Of a DNA stretch of 54,926 bases, positions 7,957-16,464 are shown one piece after another. The DNA comes from CAYMND01 sp964465065 (GTDB lineage: Bacteria; Acidobacteriota; Aminicenantia; UBA2199). The stretch covers positions 1-54,926 of the forward strand of contig CAYXHZ010000017.1 in assembly GCA_964465065.1 (NCBI GenBank), given 5' to 3'. The notes under the pieces were generated by a model. The model was not told the DNA's origin and did no database searches. It saw nothing but the letters and a program-made list of their open reading frames with translations. Numbering within the stretch: position 1 is the first letter of the stretch; every line of letters starts with the position of its first letter. A program made the position numbers and the translations under genes.

Positions 7957-9831
7957 TCAGACCGCCATTTTGGCCAGCAGGAAGCCCAGGCGGACCAGCA
8001 TGCCGATCAGAATCGCCAGTGCGAAGGTGCCCAGCGAAGTGGCCAGCGCCATCCGCCAGCCGAACTCGCGCCTCAGAACGGCCACCGTGGCCAGACAGGG
8101 CACATAGAAGGTGATGAACAGGGTGAAAACCAGGATCTGTTCAGGCGACAGCAAGTGCGCCAATTCGGCGGCATCGGTCGCCCCCATGGCCGCCATGAGC
8201 AGCAGCAGGGCCAATTCCTTGCGCATGATGCCGAACAGCAGTACGACGCCGACAGCGGTCGGCAGCCCCAGGAGAGCGCTGCTCAGCGGCGATACGAGCT
8301 GGTTGATCAAGCCCTCGACATGGAAATGACGGATCCATTCCAGCGCGACACTGCCGACGATCAGAAGCGGCCAGGCCTCGACCAGAAAATCCTTGATGCG
8401 GAACCAGGTCTTGGGCCACAGAGTGCGCCAGCGCGGCAGGTGGTAACGGGGCATTTCCACCAGAAAACCCGGTGGTACACCGTGGTTGAAACGGGCCAGC
8501 AGTTTGCCGCTGACCGAAATGACCAGTACCACCAGACCATAGGTGAGAAGAACGCTCCAGGTCCCGAAAATCGCTCCGATCAGCCCCAGGATGACCACTG
8601 TGCGGGCCGAGCAGGGCACCAGAGTGGCCAACACCGCCGTGGCGATGCGGTCACGGCGCGAGGAGATCATCCGGGTCGACAGGATGGCCGGCACCGTGCA
8701 ACCCAGTCCCAGCAGCATGGGCACGACCGACAGACCATGCAGACCGATGCGGTGCATGAGCCGGTCCATGAGGAAAGCGATGCGGGCCAGGTAGCCAGAA
8801 TCCTCGATCAAACCTAAAAAAAAGAAGAACGGAACGAGGTAGAGCGCCGCGATGTCGATTCCGCCCAGGATCCCGTCCAGCATGCCTTTGGCCGTGCTGC
8901 GCAACAGTGCGGGCAGGAAATCCATTTCCGACAGGATTCGATGCAGACGGTCGGAAACGCCGCCGATCCATTCCCCGCCGGGCGAAGCCAGAACCGTCAC
9001 CCCCCAGAGCAGCAGGACAAAAAAAAGAATCAGCGAGAAGTACCCGCTGACCGGGTGCAGCAGCCACTCGTCCAGGCGACGCCGCCACTCGTCCCGAAAA
9101 GACGGGCCGATCCGCACATGCCGTTCGAAGATCCGGAACGAGAGATCGTGCCGCAGCTCCGAAAGGCGGTCACGCAGTTCCTCGCCCGTAGCGGCGGCCA
9201 GCCATGGGCTGTTGACATCCTCGATGGTCTTCATCATGCGGAACCGCTGCGGCCAGACTTCTGCAGGACCCTGACCGGCCGTCTTGTCGGCAAGGGTTGG
9301 CAACGAATCCAGAAAAGACTGCGGATACGGGGGCAACTTGGGTACACCGGCTTGATGGACAGCCGCCTCGAGCAATTCCTGGATACCCTGACCTTTGCGG
9401 GCCACCATCGGTACGACCGGTACCCCCAGGGTTGCGGACAAAGCGGCGATATCGATCTCCAGGCCCTTGCGCCGGGCCTCATCCATCATGTTGAGGGCCA
9501 GCACCATCGGCCGGTTGAGTTCCATCAGCTGCAGGGTCAGCTCCAGGCTGCGCGTCAGCACCGAACTGTCGACGACGTTGACGATGACGATCTCGTCCGG
9601 ATGCTCGTCGAGATAACGGGTAGTGATCTGTTCGGCCTCGTCGCCGCCGAACAGCGAATACAGCCCGGGCAGATCGGTGATCTCGACCTCCCGGTCGCCG
9701 ACCTGGGTGCTGCTGCTGGTAAAGGTAGCGGTGATGCCCGGAAAATTGCCGACCATGGATCGGTAGCCCGACACTTCGTTGAACAGGGTGCTCTTGCCGC
9801 AGTTGGGCTGACCCAGCAGTGCCAGGATCAT
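7957..9831 (-). CDS. feoB: Ferrous iron transporter FeoB
   Basis: This 624-residue inner-membrane Fe(II) transporter has an N-terminal G domain with G1 G-Q-P-N-C-G-K-S-T (residues 7-15), G3 D-L-P-G (about 50) and G4 N-M-M-D (about 112). A helical spacer domain and two Gate-type membrane blocks follow, including the signature P-M-L-L-G-L-G-C-T-V-P-A-I. It is shorter than E. coli FeoB (773 residues) but within the range of compact family members. The ATG at 9831 lies one base after the feoA stop; a longer in-frame extension over feoA is rejected. Iron regulation is expected for the family. Confidence 0.95.
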   Translation of the reverse strand: MILALLGQPNCGKSTLFNEVSGYRSMVGNFPGITATFTSSSTQVGDREVEITDLPGLYSLFGGDEAEQITTRYLDEHPDEIVIVNVVDSSVLTRSLELTLQLMELNRPMVLALNMMDEARRKGLEIDIAALSATLGVPVVPMVARKGQGIQELLEAAVHQAGVPKLPPYPQSFLDSLPTLADKTAGQGPAEVWPQRFRMMKTIEDVNSPWLAAATGEELRDRLSELRHDLSFRIFERHVRIGPSFRDEWRRRLDEWLLHPVSGYFSLILFFVLLLWGVTVLASPGGEWIGGVSDRLHRILSEMDFLPALLRSTAKGMLDGILGGIDIAALYLVPFFFFLGLIEDSGYLARIAFLMDRLMHRIGLHGLSVVPMLLGLGCTVPAILSTRMISSRRDRIATAVLATLVPCSARTVVILGLIGAIFGTWSVLLTYGLVVLVISVSGKLLARFNHGVPPGFLVEMPRYHLPRWRTLWPKTWFRIKDFLVEAWPLLIVGSVALEWIRHFHVEGLINQLVSPLSSALLGLPTAVGVVLLFGIMRKELALLLLMAAMGATDAAELAHLLSPEQILVFTLFITFYVPCLATVAVLRREFGWRMALATSLGTFALAILIGMLVRLGFLLAKMAV

Positions 9832-9832
9832 C

Positions 9833-10087
9833 TTATGACAGTTCTCCCAGAATGGCCTCGGCCAGACAACAACCAATGGCCACCTGAAAATCGTCGACTC
9901 TGACGATGAGCGGACCGTGCAGCCGTGAGGGGCGGACCACTTCGACCAGCGCGCCTCTGCGCAGTCCCAGGGCCGTCAAGCGACCGTGAGCGCCGCAACC
10001 GCGCATGATCGAGCGCACGACCATGCGCTGCCCCCTTCGGAGCGAAGCCAGTGGCAACAGATGCTGCGGATATATTCTCGTTTCCAA
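9833..10087 (-). CDS. feoA: FeoA-domain protein
   Basis: This 84-residue SH3-like FeoA protein has L-A-S-L-R-R-G-Q-R-M-V-V-R, then G-R-L-T-A-L-G-L-R-R-G and V-E-V-V-R near residues 12-50. FeoA supports FeoB-dependent Fe(II) uptake. The start is a TTG at 10087; no better ATG lies before the conserved region, so the exact start is uncertain. It is followed one base later by feoB. Confidence 0.85.
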   Translation of the reverse strand: METRIYPQHLLPLASLRRGQRMVVRSIMRGCGAHGRLTALGLRRGALVEVVRPSRLHGPLIVRVDDFQVAIGCCLAEAILGELS

Positions 10088-10103
10088 AATAGCCTCAACT
10101 ATA

Positions 10104-10138
10104 CTTGGTAGCCATAACTATCAATATTGTAAACCAAG
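10104..10138. promoter_or_regulatory. Inverted repeat between divergent feoA and DUF3014 genes
   Basis: CTTGGT (10104-10109) and ACCAAG (10133-10138) are separated by 23 bases, in AT-rich DNA that also holds TATAGT-like -10 candidates on the feo side. It could be an operator for feoAB. It does not match a classical Fur or DtxR box, so this is a weak candidate. Confidence 0.25.
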
Positions 10139-10188
10139 CGCAAGGCTTTGACAATAGCCCGGCATAAAAAGCACGAATTTTGTTGAAA

Positions 10189-10197
10189 TGGTACAAT
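10189..10197 (+). promoter_or_regulatory. Extended -10 promoter, DUF3014 gene
   Basis: TGGTACAAT gives an extended -10 element. It lies only six bases before the ATG at 10204, with no Shine-Dalgarno, so the message would be leaderless or nearly so. No good -35 is visible at the usual distance. Confidence 0.4.
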
Positions 10198-10203
10198 CAG
10201 GGC

Positions 10204-11130
10204 ATGAAACAGACTGAAATGCAGCCCAAGCAATGGCAGGACACCGAGGAGACGACAGCGACCGGGACGCCGATGCCGACGCCATCGTCCAGAAACACTA
10301 GAAAAGCCGCGTTCATCGCCGCCGTTCTGGTAGCCGTCAGCGCTTTTCTGCTCTGGCACTTCCTTCTCCGCAGCCGCGGCCAGACCGTCCAGGCTCCGCC
10401 GCCGGTCACCGAGCTCGGCGAAGACATCGCCGTAGCCCCGACCGACACCGAGAAAACCCAGGCCCCGACCACGGCCACGGTCATCGTCCCCTGCAGCGCG
10501 CCTCTGGCCGAAAGCGACGAAGCGCTGCGGCCGAGAGCGCTCGCTGTCAGCCGCCACCCCCGACTGAACGCCTTGCTCGCTGAAGGCGACCTGATCCGGC
10601 GTTTCGTGGCCGCCGCCAACACGGTCGCCCTGGGCGAATCGCCGGTCAAACTGATCGAAAGCCTGAGTCCAAAAGGATCGTACCGCGTTGTCCGTCAGGA
10701 TGACCGGCTCTGGACCGACCCGGCCAGTTATCGGCGTTACGACGAGCTGCTCAGCTTGCTGCTCTCCCTGAGTCCCGAAGCCTGCGCCGAGCTGTACCTC
10801 GGTTTCGAGACGCAGATCGAGGAAGCCTATCGCGATCTGGGAACCGCGCAGTCCGGCTCGTTCATCGAGGTTCTCAAGAAAGCCGTCGCCCAGCTGCGGG
10901 CTACGCCGATCCCGCCCGACCGTATCCCGCTGCTCGAGAAAACCGTCTCCTTCGCGTACGCCGACCCGGCTTTCGAGCAAGTCAATTCAGCCCAGAAACA
11001 GTTCATGCGTCTGGGCCCCGCCCATCTGCGCCAGCTGCAGGGCAAGTTCTCGCTGCTGCTCGACATCCTGCTGCGCAAAAAAAATGCAGCAACGGAACCT
11101 TTGCGGCCGCCGGACGTTTCACAGAGATGA
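10204..11130 (+). CDS. DUF3014-like membrane-anchored protein
   Basis: This 308-residue protein has a short polar cytoplasmic tail, one membrane helix (AAFIAAVLVAVSAFLLWHFL, about residues 35-56) and a Pro/Thr-rich linker. Its outer domain has the DUF3014-type signature L-L-A-E-G-D-L-I-R-R-F-V-A-A-A-N-T-V-A-L-G, then S-Y-R-R-Y-D-E-L. DUF3014 function is unknown. The ATG at 10204 directly follows the extended -10 element; the track-length start at 10180 would lie upstream of it. The DUF4342 gene follows after 13 bases, so it may share the transcript with the fumarase genes. Confidence 0.75.
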   Translation: MKQTEMQPKQWQDTEETTATGTPMPTPSSRNTRKAAFIAAVLVAVSAFLLWHFLLRSRGQTVQAPPPVTELGEDIAVAPTDTEKTQAPTTATVIVPCSAPLAESDEALRPRALAVSRHPRLNALLAEGDLIRRFVAAANTVALGESPVKLIESLSPKGSYRVVRQDDRLWTDPASYRRYDELLSLLLSLSPEACAELYLGFETQIEEAYRDLGTAQSGSFIEVLKKAVAQLRATPIPPDRIPLLEKTVSFAYADPAFEQVNSAQKQFMRLGPAHLRQLQGKFSLLLDILLRKKNAATEPLRPPDVSQR

Positions 11131-11143
11131 ACAGGAGGATGCA

Positions 11144-11398
11144 ATGAACGACGACAACAAGAAACGCTACGAGGAATTCAAACTGGACGGAGGCGAACTG
11201 GTGGACAAGGTCAAGGAGCTCATCCGTCAGGGCAACATCCGCCGCATCACCATCAAGAACGAGAAGGGCGAAAGTCTGATGGAGATCCCCCTGACCTTGG
11301 GTATCGTCGGTGCCGCCCTGCTGCCGCTTATGGCCGCCCTGGGCGCCATGGCCGCCCTGCTGACCCGCATGACCATCGTCGTCGAGCGGACCGAATAA
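11144..11398 (+). CDS. DUF4342-like small membrane protein
   Basis: This 84-residue protein has an N-terminal helical part (K-V-K-E-L-I-R-Q-G-N-I-R-R-I-T-I-K), the beta pair K-G-E-S-L-M-E-I-P-L-T-L-G, and one hydrophobic segment (GAALLPLMAALGAMAALL). This pattern is typical of DUF4342 proteins, of unknown function. A GGAGG nine bases before the ATG at 11144 supports this start over an in-frame ATG at 11084. It lies between the DUF3014 gene and the fumarase pair. Confidence 0.78.
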   Translation: MNDDNKKRYEEFKLDGGELVDKVKELIRQGNIRRITIKNEKGESLMEIPLTLGIVGAALLPLMAALGAMAALLTRMTIVVERTE

Positions 11399-11413
11399 CC
11401 GGAAAGGTCCCGC

Positions 11414-12283
11414 TTGCCGCTCATCGCCGCCATACTGGAACTGATCCGCCGAACGGCCACCGATCTGAGCACAGATGTCGAGCAGGCCCTGAGCGGAGCC
11501 GGCGCCCAGGAACAGCCGGGCAGTACGGCGGCCAGCCTGATCGCCACCATACTCGACAATGTCCGTCTGGCCCGGGCCGACGACACGCCCATCTGCCAGG
11601 ACACCGGCGCCATGACCTTTCTGGTCGACTGTCCGCCGAAGACGGACCACCAGCCCATCATCTCCGCCATCCACGAGGCCACCCGGCAAGCCACGGCCCG
11701 GCAATACCTGCGTCCCAACGCCGTCGATCCGCTCAGCGGCAAAAACAGCGGCGACAACATCGCCGACGAGCACCCCCTGATCCGCTTCAGCCATTGGCCG
11801 CAAGCCGGCCCAACCCGCATTCGCCTGCTGCTCAAGGGCGGCGGCAGCGAAAACGTCGGTCAACAGTACCGGCTGCCCGAGCCGACTCTGCAGGCCGACC
11901 GGGACCTGGAAGGCGTGTACCGGGTGGTTGTCGATGCGGTTCACCGGGCCCAGGGGCACGGTTGCGCCCCAGGCATCGTGGCCGTCGGCATCGGCGGTGA
12001 CCGGGCCTCGTCGGCTGAACTGGCCAAACTGCAACTGTTCCGTCGCTTCGGCCAGCGGCACGAGGATGCCCGTTTGGCCGGACTGGAGAAGCGCCTGATC
12101 GCCGACCTCAACCGTCTGGGCATCGGCCCGATGGGTTTGGGCGGCCGCTGCACCGTGCTCGAAGTGTTCTGCGGCCTGCGCCCGCGCCACCCGGCATCCT
12201 TCTTTGTCACCATCAATTACGACTGCTGGGCGCTACGGCGGCGCACACTGATCCTGGAAGGGGACCGAGCGCAATATGATTGA
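11414..12283 (+). CDS. fumA: Fumarate hydratase class I, alpha subunit
   Basis: This 289-residue catalytic N-terminal half of the iron-sulfur fumarase or tartrate dehydratase family would convert fumarate to malate in the cytoplasm. The three cysteines expected for the 4Fe-4S cluster are in P-I-C-Q-D-T-G (about residue 57), G-H-G-C-A-P-G and N-Y-D-C-W-A-L-R, and K-G-G-G-S-E-N is present. The start is a TTG at 11414 behind a GGAAAGG site. It overlaps the beta subunit gene by eight bases. Tartrate dehydratase cannot be excluded by sequence alone. Oxygen sensitivity is expected for this enzyme class. Confidence 0.9.
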   Translation: MPLIAAILELIRRTATDLSTDVEQALSGAGAQEQPGSTAASLIATILDNVRLARADDTPICQDTGAMTFLVDCPPKTDHQPIISAIHEATRQATARQYLRPNAVDPLSGKNSGDNIADEHPLIRFSHWPQAGPTRIRLLLKGGGSENVGQQYRLPEPTLQADRDLEGVYRVVVDAVHRAQGHGCAPGIVAVGIGGDRASSAELAKLQLFRRFGQRHEDARLAGLEKRLIADLNRLGIGPMGLGGRCTVLEVFCGLRPRHPASFFVTINYDCWALRRRTLILEGDRAQYD

Positions 12284-12860
12284 GCTGAAGATACCTCTGT
12301 CCGAAACCGACGTCCGTCAACTGCACAGCGGCGATGCGGTATCCTTGTCCGGCCTCGTCGTCACCGCCCGTGACGCCGCCCACCGCTTTCTGATCGAGGA
12401 ACGGCCCGATTTCATCCGCCCTTACCTGCGTGACGGCGCCGTCTACCACTGCGGTCCGGTGGTGAATCACGACGACGGCGGTCAGTGGCGCTTCGTCTCG
12501 GCCGGACCGACCACATCGCTGCGCCACGAGCCCATGCAGGCGGCAATCATCGGCGAATACGGCCTGCGCGCCGTCATCGGCAAGGGTGGCATGGCAGAAA
12601 AAACCCTGCAGGCGCTGCAACGGCAGGGAGCCGTCTACCTGCACGCCGTAGGTGGAGCCGGCAGCCTGATCGCCCGTCACGTAACCCGGGTCGAAGCGGT
12701 CTTCAAACTCGACGAGTTCGGCTCACCGGAAGCCTTGTGGGTGGTGCGTCTGGATCGGCTGCCGCTGATCGTCACCATGGACAGTCACGGTCACAGCCTG
12801 CACCGGCAGATCCTGGACCGATCGACACCCGTCGCCCGCCGCCTGATGGGTCTGGACTGA
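12276..12860 (+). CDS. fumB: Fumarate hydratase class I, beta subunit
   Basis: This 194-residue C-terminal half of class I fumarase has L-S-G-L-V-V-T-A-R-D-A-A-H, then G-P-T-T-S-L-R (about residue 72) and the conserved G-K-G-G-M near 105. The last motif contributes to substrate binding at the subunit interface. The ATG at 12276 overlaps the alpha gene by eight bases, consistent with coupled synthesis of a 1:1 complex. The downstream HEAT gene ends 34 bases away on the other strand. Confidence 0.9.
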   Translation: MIELKIPLSETDVRQLHSGDAVSLSGLVVTARDAAHRFLIEERPDFIRPYLRDGAVYHCGPVVNHDDGGQWRFVSAGPTTSLRHEPMQAAIIGEYGLRAVIGKGGMAEKTLQALQRQGAVYLHAVGGAGSLIARHVTRVEAVFKLDEFGSPEALWVVRLDRLPLIVTMDSHGHSLHRQILDRSTPVARRLMGLD

Positions 12861-12894
12861 TCCGGGTTGCAAGTACAGCGCAGCCGTCCGTTTT

Positions 12895-13791
12895 CTACCG
12901 TTCCAGGATGTCCAGAATCGTCTGCAGAGCCCGCGGGTCGTCGCTTTGACCGAGCCAGAAAATGGCCTTTCTACGCAAACGCGCCGCCTGACCGCTTTTG
13001 GCCAGTTTGATCAGGGCGTCAACACCCAGTTCGTGCTGCGACAGGGCGAAGACTGCCTGTTCGCGCAACTCGCTCTTCTCGTCGGTATCGGCGACGACAT
13101 CCTCCAGGGCGCTGCAGGCCTTGCGGGCCGCCTGCTGCGACAACCAGAAAACGGCGGACTTGCGTACCCGGCTATCCTGGCCTTTGTCCAGAGCCTTCTT
13201 CAGCAGCGACACGATCAGGTCGGACTGGCCGTGCAGACCGATGGCCGTCACCAGGTCCTTGCGCAACCCGGGTTGGGGATTACCGTCGAAAAGCCATTCC
13301 AGGCGCCGCAGACTCTCCTCCTGGCCGACACGTTTCAGCCAGTAGACCGGAACAGCGCGGAGACTGATCCAGGAATTGAAGCTGGCGGGCTGCACATCCT
13401 TGAGAGACCAGCGACCTGAACGACGCTCCATTTCCAGAAACAGGGCCAGCTCGCCGCAGGTATCGGACCCGCACCGGGCCAATTGCTTCGGGCCTGACGG
13501 AATGAGGCCGCCGTTATTGCCGTTAAGCAGTTCGGACACACGGATTTTCCCCGAGCCCTGATGATCGACGCAGCCGATGAAACCGCCCTCGTTCATCGTG
13601 TGGCTGATGGACCAGACCAGGTAAAAGCGTTCCAGCTTTTGCTCGGCGGCATTCCGTTCGGCCCAGTTCCAACGCTCGGCCAGAGGCAGCAGCTCGTCCG
13701 GAACCGGCTGCACTTCCAGATCCCGGCTGCCGCCCATGCAGGCGGCAGTCAGAATCAGCAACAACCCGAGGGTCAGTGTTTGTCTATTCAT
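12895..13791 (-). CDS. HEAT-repeat lipoprotein
   Basis: This 298-residue protein has a lipoprotein signal ending L-T-A-A-C (residues 14-18). It is therefore probably anchored to a membrane on the periplasmic side. After a non-repeat N-terminal half, the C-terminal 130 residues are HEAT repeats of about 31 residues with the unusual consensus R-x-K-A-[IV]-F-W-L-[GS]-Q. The ATG at 13791 overlaps the upstream HEAT gene stop by eight bases. A longer in-frame start (13833) would read inside that gene and precede the signal peptide. It is the second gene of a two-gene operon driven by the ECF-type promoter at 14614-14642. Confidence 0.85.
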   Translation of the reverse strand: MNRQTLTLGLLLILTAACMGGSRDLEVQPVPDELLPLAERWNWAERNAAEQKLERFYLVWSISHTMNEGGFIGCVDHQGSGKIRVSELLNGNNGGLIPSGPKQLARCGSDTCGELALFLEMERRSGRWSLKDVQPASFNSWISLRAVPVYWLKRVGQEESLRRLEWLFDGNPQPGLRKDLVTAIGLHGQSDLIVSLLKKALDKGQDSRVRKSAVFWLSQQAARKACSALEDVVADTDEKSELREQAVFALSQHELGVDALIKLAKSGQAARLRRKAIFWLGQSDDPRALQTILDILER

Positions 13792-14557
13792 TGGCGATCT
13801 CTTCCAGGACCTTGACCGCTTCGGTCTCGTCACGCTGACCCAGCCAGAAAATGGCCTTCTTGCGGATTTCCGTGTTCTTGTGGCTCCTGGCGATCTTGGT
13901 CAGCATGGCCAGCGCTTTGTCACCATCCAGTTGGGAAATCGCAAAAACGATTTTTTCCTGCACATTCAGACTGGCCGTGTCGTTCATCAGGGATTCCAGG
14001 ATGGTGGCCGCCTGGGGATTGTCGCTCTGGCCGATCCAAAAAACAGATTTACACCGGGCTTCTTCGTCTTTATCGCTGCGGGCGATGGCCACCAGTTTCT
14101 GAAAGGCCTGTTCACTGTCATGCTGCGAAAAGGCAAAGATCAGCTTTTCCCGCAGCTTGCCGTCAGCCACTTTGTCGTATAGCTCGGCAAGGATCTTCAG
14201 GCTCTGTTCCCCTTCCACCTGACTGATCCAGAAGATGGCCTGGGCGCGGATCTCCACATCCCTGTCGGTCTCAGCCACAGCCTGCAGGCGGGCCAGCGCC
14301 TTGGCCCCGCCGATCTGGCTCAGCGCGAAGAGGGCCTTTTTACGCAGGTTCTGGTTGGTTTCCTTCTGCAGCACCCGTTCGATCACCGGCAGGGCCTTTT
14401 CTCCATCCATTTGCATCAGGGCGTTGAGAGCGGCCTCGCGCAGCTCCTCTTCATCTTCACCAGAGGCAGTCGCGGCGTTTTCCTGGGCAGGCATCGCCGT
14501 GGAACCGGCCAAAAGCACAAACATCCCGATCAAAAGACAAACTACTTTCTTCAACAT
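13784..14557 (-). CDS. Exported HEAT-repeat protein
   Basis: This 257-residue protein has a signal peptide (MLKKVVCLLIGMFVLLAGSTA) and is made almost entirely of HEAT repeats. There are about seven units of about 31 residues with motifs such as L-R-K-K-A-L-F-A-L-S-Q, C-K-S-V-F-W-I-G-Q and I-R-K-K-A-I-F-W-L-G-Q. A periplasmic scaffold or protein-binding role is the general expectation for HEAT solenoids; no partner is known. It is the first gene of the operon with the HEAT lipoprotein. Its own promoter matches that of the nearby ECF sigma gene, so it is probably a target of that sigma factor. Confidence 0.87.
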   Translation of the reverse strand: MLKKVVCLLIGMFVLLAGSTAMPAQENAATASGEDEEELREAALNALMQMDGEKALPVIERVLQKETNQNLRKKALFALSQIGGAKALARLQAVAETDRDVEIRAQAIFWISQVEGEQSLKILAELYDKVADGKLREKLIFAFSQHDSEQAFQKLVAIARSDKDEEARCKSVFWIGQSDNPQAATILESLMNDTASLNVQEKIVFAISQLDGDKALAMLTKIARSHKNTEIRKKAIFWLGQRDETEAVKVLEEIANE

Positions 14558-14613
14558 GTTTTTTCTCCCGGCCGTACACCGATTCGAACCGGATCGGCCT
14601 TTGTCTCACCACT

Positions 14614-14642
14614 TTAGACGGTTTCGGCCAGTAGACGTTTAC
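14614..14642 (-). promoter_or_regulatory. ECF-type promoter of the HEAT operon
   Basis: On the minus strand GTAAAC (14642-14637), exactly 16 bases, then CGTCTAA (14620-14614). The same layout, GTAATC-N16-CGTCTAA, stands before the ECF sigma gene at 17065. CGTC-type -10 elements are typical of ECF sigma factors. Transcription would start about 50 bases before the HEAT gene. Confidence 0.7.
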
Positions 14643-14702
14643 AGCCGTGGCGCAGCCGGAAGACATGATTTGCATTAGCGAAAATTGCTGGCGGGAACGG
14701 TC

Positions 14703-14737
14703 AAAAAAAAAGGGCATGGGACAAACGGCCCATGCCC
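14703..14737 (-). terminator. Rho-independent terminator of the ECF/anti-sigma/HEAT operon
   Basis: The minus strand shows a nine-base stem GGGCATGGG/CCCATGCCC (14737-14729 with 14720-14712), an eight-base loop and then nine T (14711-14703). It ends the transcript 34 bases after the third HEAT gene and separates it from the two-gene HEAT operon. Confidence 0.93.
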
Positions 14738-14770
14738 CGGAAACAAAAAACAGTAGGACGTCGACGAATC

Positions 14771-15712
14771 CTATTGTAACAGAGATTCGATGAATTTGCG
14801 CGCTTGTGCCTCATCCATCTGGCCCAGCCAGAAAATAATCTTCTTTTTGACTCCGGTTCTCGTCTCGCCGCGGTACAGGTCAATCAAGGTACGGACCGCC
14901 TCTCCACCTCCCTGCTGGGAAATGGCGAAGACGATTTTCTCGCGGATATCGGCAGACGAGCTCGAAGAATAGAGATCCTTGAGCGCCTTGAGGGCTTGCG
15001 GGCTGTCGCTCTGACCCAGCCAGAAAACCGCTTTTTCCCGCACTCCGGGATCCTCGTCGCTCCGGGCCGCTTCCAGCAGCAGGGTCACCCGATCGGGATG
15101 GTCGCTCTGGCTGACCACGAACAGGGCCTTGTTGCGCATGCGTTGATCCGGATTGCTGCGAATGATGCGCTCCAGGATCGGAAAGGCCTTGGCCTCGTCC
15201 ATCTGCAGCAATGCGTCCAGGGCCACCAGCTTGAGTTCGATATCCTGATCCTCGTTGCTGGCCGAGGTGATGTACTTCTTGTAACTCGTCAGACCGGAAT
15301 CCACCAGATCGTCGGCGATTTCCACGCTCAGAATCCGGCCGTCTTTCAGCCATCGGCTGCCCGGATGGCGTTGGCCGAGTTCGGTGAGCACCGAGAAAGC
15401 CTTCTGTTTCAATTCGATCTCCCGTTCGCCCTCATCCTGGTCGTCGGCCGCCTTGTTGAGGCTGTAGGCCAGCCAGTAGCGGCATTCACCGATCAGGTTC
15501 TGGTCCTTGGCCGCGGCCAGAAACCCTTCCAGCGCCGTCACCGCCTGAGTCCATTTCTGATCGTAGACGAACTGCTTGGCCACCCGCAGGGACTCCTGCT
15601 CCGTCTGGTTCAACGCTTCGAAGGCGACCATGGAACCTGCCGCCACCTGTCCGGGCAGAACCAGCAGCCACAGTCCCAGGCAGACGCTTCTATAAAACAT
15701 CTTGTTGATCAT
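14771..15712 (-). CDS. Exported TPR-like/HEAT-repeat protein
   Basis: This 313-residue protein has a signal peptide (SVCLGLWLLVLPGQVAAG). Its N-terminal half resembles tetratricopeptide-type helices (A-K-Q-F-V-Y-D-Q-K-W-T-Q-A-V-T-A-L-E-G-F-L). The C-terminal half holds five to six HEAT repeats, including V-R-E-K-A-V-F-W-L-G-Q-S-D-S. GGAGG six bases before the ATG at 15712 supports the start. It lies 11 bases after the anti-sigma gene in the ECF operon, so its product may act in sensing or as the operon's effector. The repeat family is shared with the two HEAT genes beyond the terminator. Confidence 0.87.
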   Translation of the reverse strand: MINKMFYRSVCLGLWLLVLPGQVAAGSMVAFEALNQTEQESLRVAKQFVYDQKWTQAVTALEGFLAAAKDQNLIGECRYWLAYSLNKAADDQDEGEREIELKQKAFSVLTELGQRHPGSRWLKDGRILSVEIADDLVDSGLTSYKKYITSASNEDQDIELKLVALDALLQMDEAKAFPILERIIRSNPDQRMRNKALFVVSQSDHPDRVTLLLEAARSDEDPGVREKAVFWLGQSDSPQALKALKDLYSSSSSADIREKIVFAISQQGGGEAVRTLIDLYRGETRTGVKKKIIFWLGQMDEAQARKFIESLLQ

Positions 15713-15723
15713 TTCAGCCTCCT

Positions 15724-16464
15724 TTATAACCTTTCGCTGCGTTTACGCAACAAGCGCAGCTGGAAGAGCACGTCGTTACTCTCGCTGATCCGGCGGGCGT
15801 CGCTCAGTTCCGCCGCCCCGCCATCGGTACCGGCCTGCATTTCGAGCAGAATCATCTCCAGGTCATCGAGCAATTTCTTTTGCACGGGCTCGTTCTGCCG
15901 GGCTATCGCCCGCTTGAGCATGTAATTCTGCATGAGCAGGTCGCGTACGAACCGTTCGTCGATCCGCACCGGCTGGCCGTCACCTGAATCCTGGTTGTTC
16001 AGATCCACAAGCAGGGGCTCGATACGGCTCAGGTGCGTCTGCAGGATCCGCGGATTGCCCTTGCTGGGTGCAGCAGCGCTCAGCAGCGGCGGTTCCGGCC
16101 GCTCGACCGGAGAGAAGATGCCCGAGCGGCCGATCAACACGCCGATCACGAGCAGAGCGGCCGCCGCCACGGGCATGAGCAGACGCCGCCACGGCAGGCG
16201 CAGCGGCACGATTGTCGAGTCCGCTTGCCCGGCGGCAGCGAGCTTATCGTCCAGACGACGCATGTAAGCGGTCCAGTACTCCTCGTCTGGCTCCGGTCGG
16301 CGCAGGTCTTTCACCTGGCCGATCAGACCCTGCAATCCGTCATACTCGCCCGCACAGGCGCAGCAGTCGCGCAGGTGGGCCTGCAATCGTTCCCGGTCGG
16401 CGGCGGAGATGTCTCCGGCCAGTTCGTCGGCCATCAATTCCCGGTATTTTTTACATTTCGTCAT
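15724..16464 (-). CDS. Zinc-finger anti-sigma factor
   Basis: This 246-residue membrane protein has an N-terminal zinc-finger anti-sigma module with H-L-R-D-C-C-A-C (H-x3-C-x2-C, residues 30-37). One membrane helix follows (LLMPVAAAALLVIGVLIG, about 95-112), then a periplasmic domain of about 130 residues. It should bind the co-encoded ECF sigma factor at the inner membrane and release it on an envelope signal. The start at 16464 overlaps the sigma gene by 14 bases. The periplasmic part contains Arg/Leu-rich helices (LLMQNYMLKRAIARQNEPV) that could contact the HEAT protein encoded next; this is inference. Confidence 0.85.
   Translation of the reverse strand: MTKCKKYRELMADELAGDISAADRERLQAHLRDCCACAGEYDGLQGLIGQVKDLRRPEPDEEYWTAYMRRLDDKLAAAGQADSTIVPLRLPWRRLLMPVAAAALLVIGVLIGRSGIFSPVERPEPPLLSAAAPSKGNPRILQTHLSRIEPLLVDLNNQDSGDGQPVRIDERFVRDLLMQNYMLKRAIARQNEPVQKKLLDDLEMILLEMQAGTDGGAAELSDARRISESNDVLFQLRLLRKRSERL

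Noticed and set aside
14580..14610. GGTTCGAATC on the minus strand, resembling a tRNA T-arm
   Set aside because: No acceptor stem, D-arm or anticodon arm can be drawn around it, and the T-stem pairs poorly.
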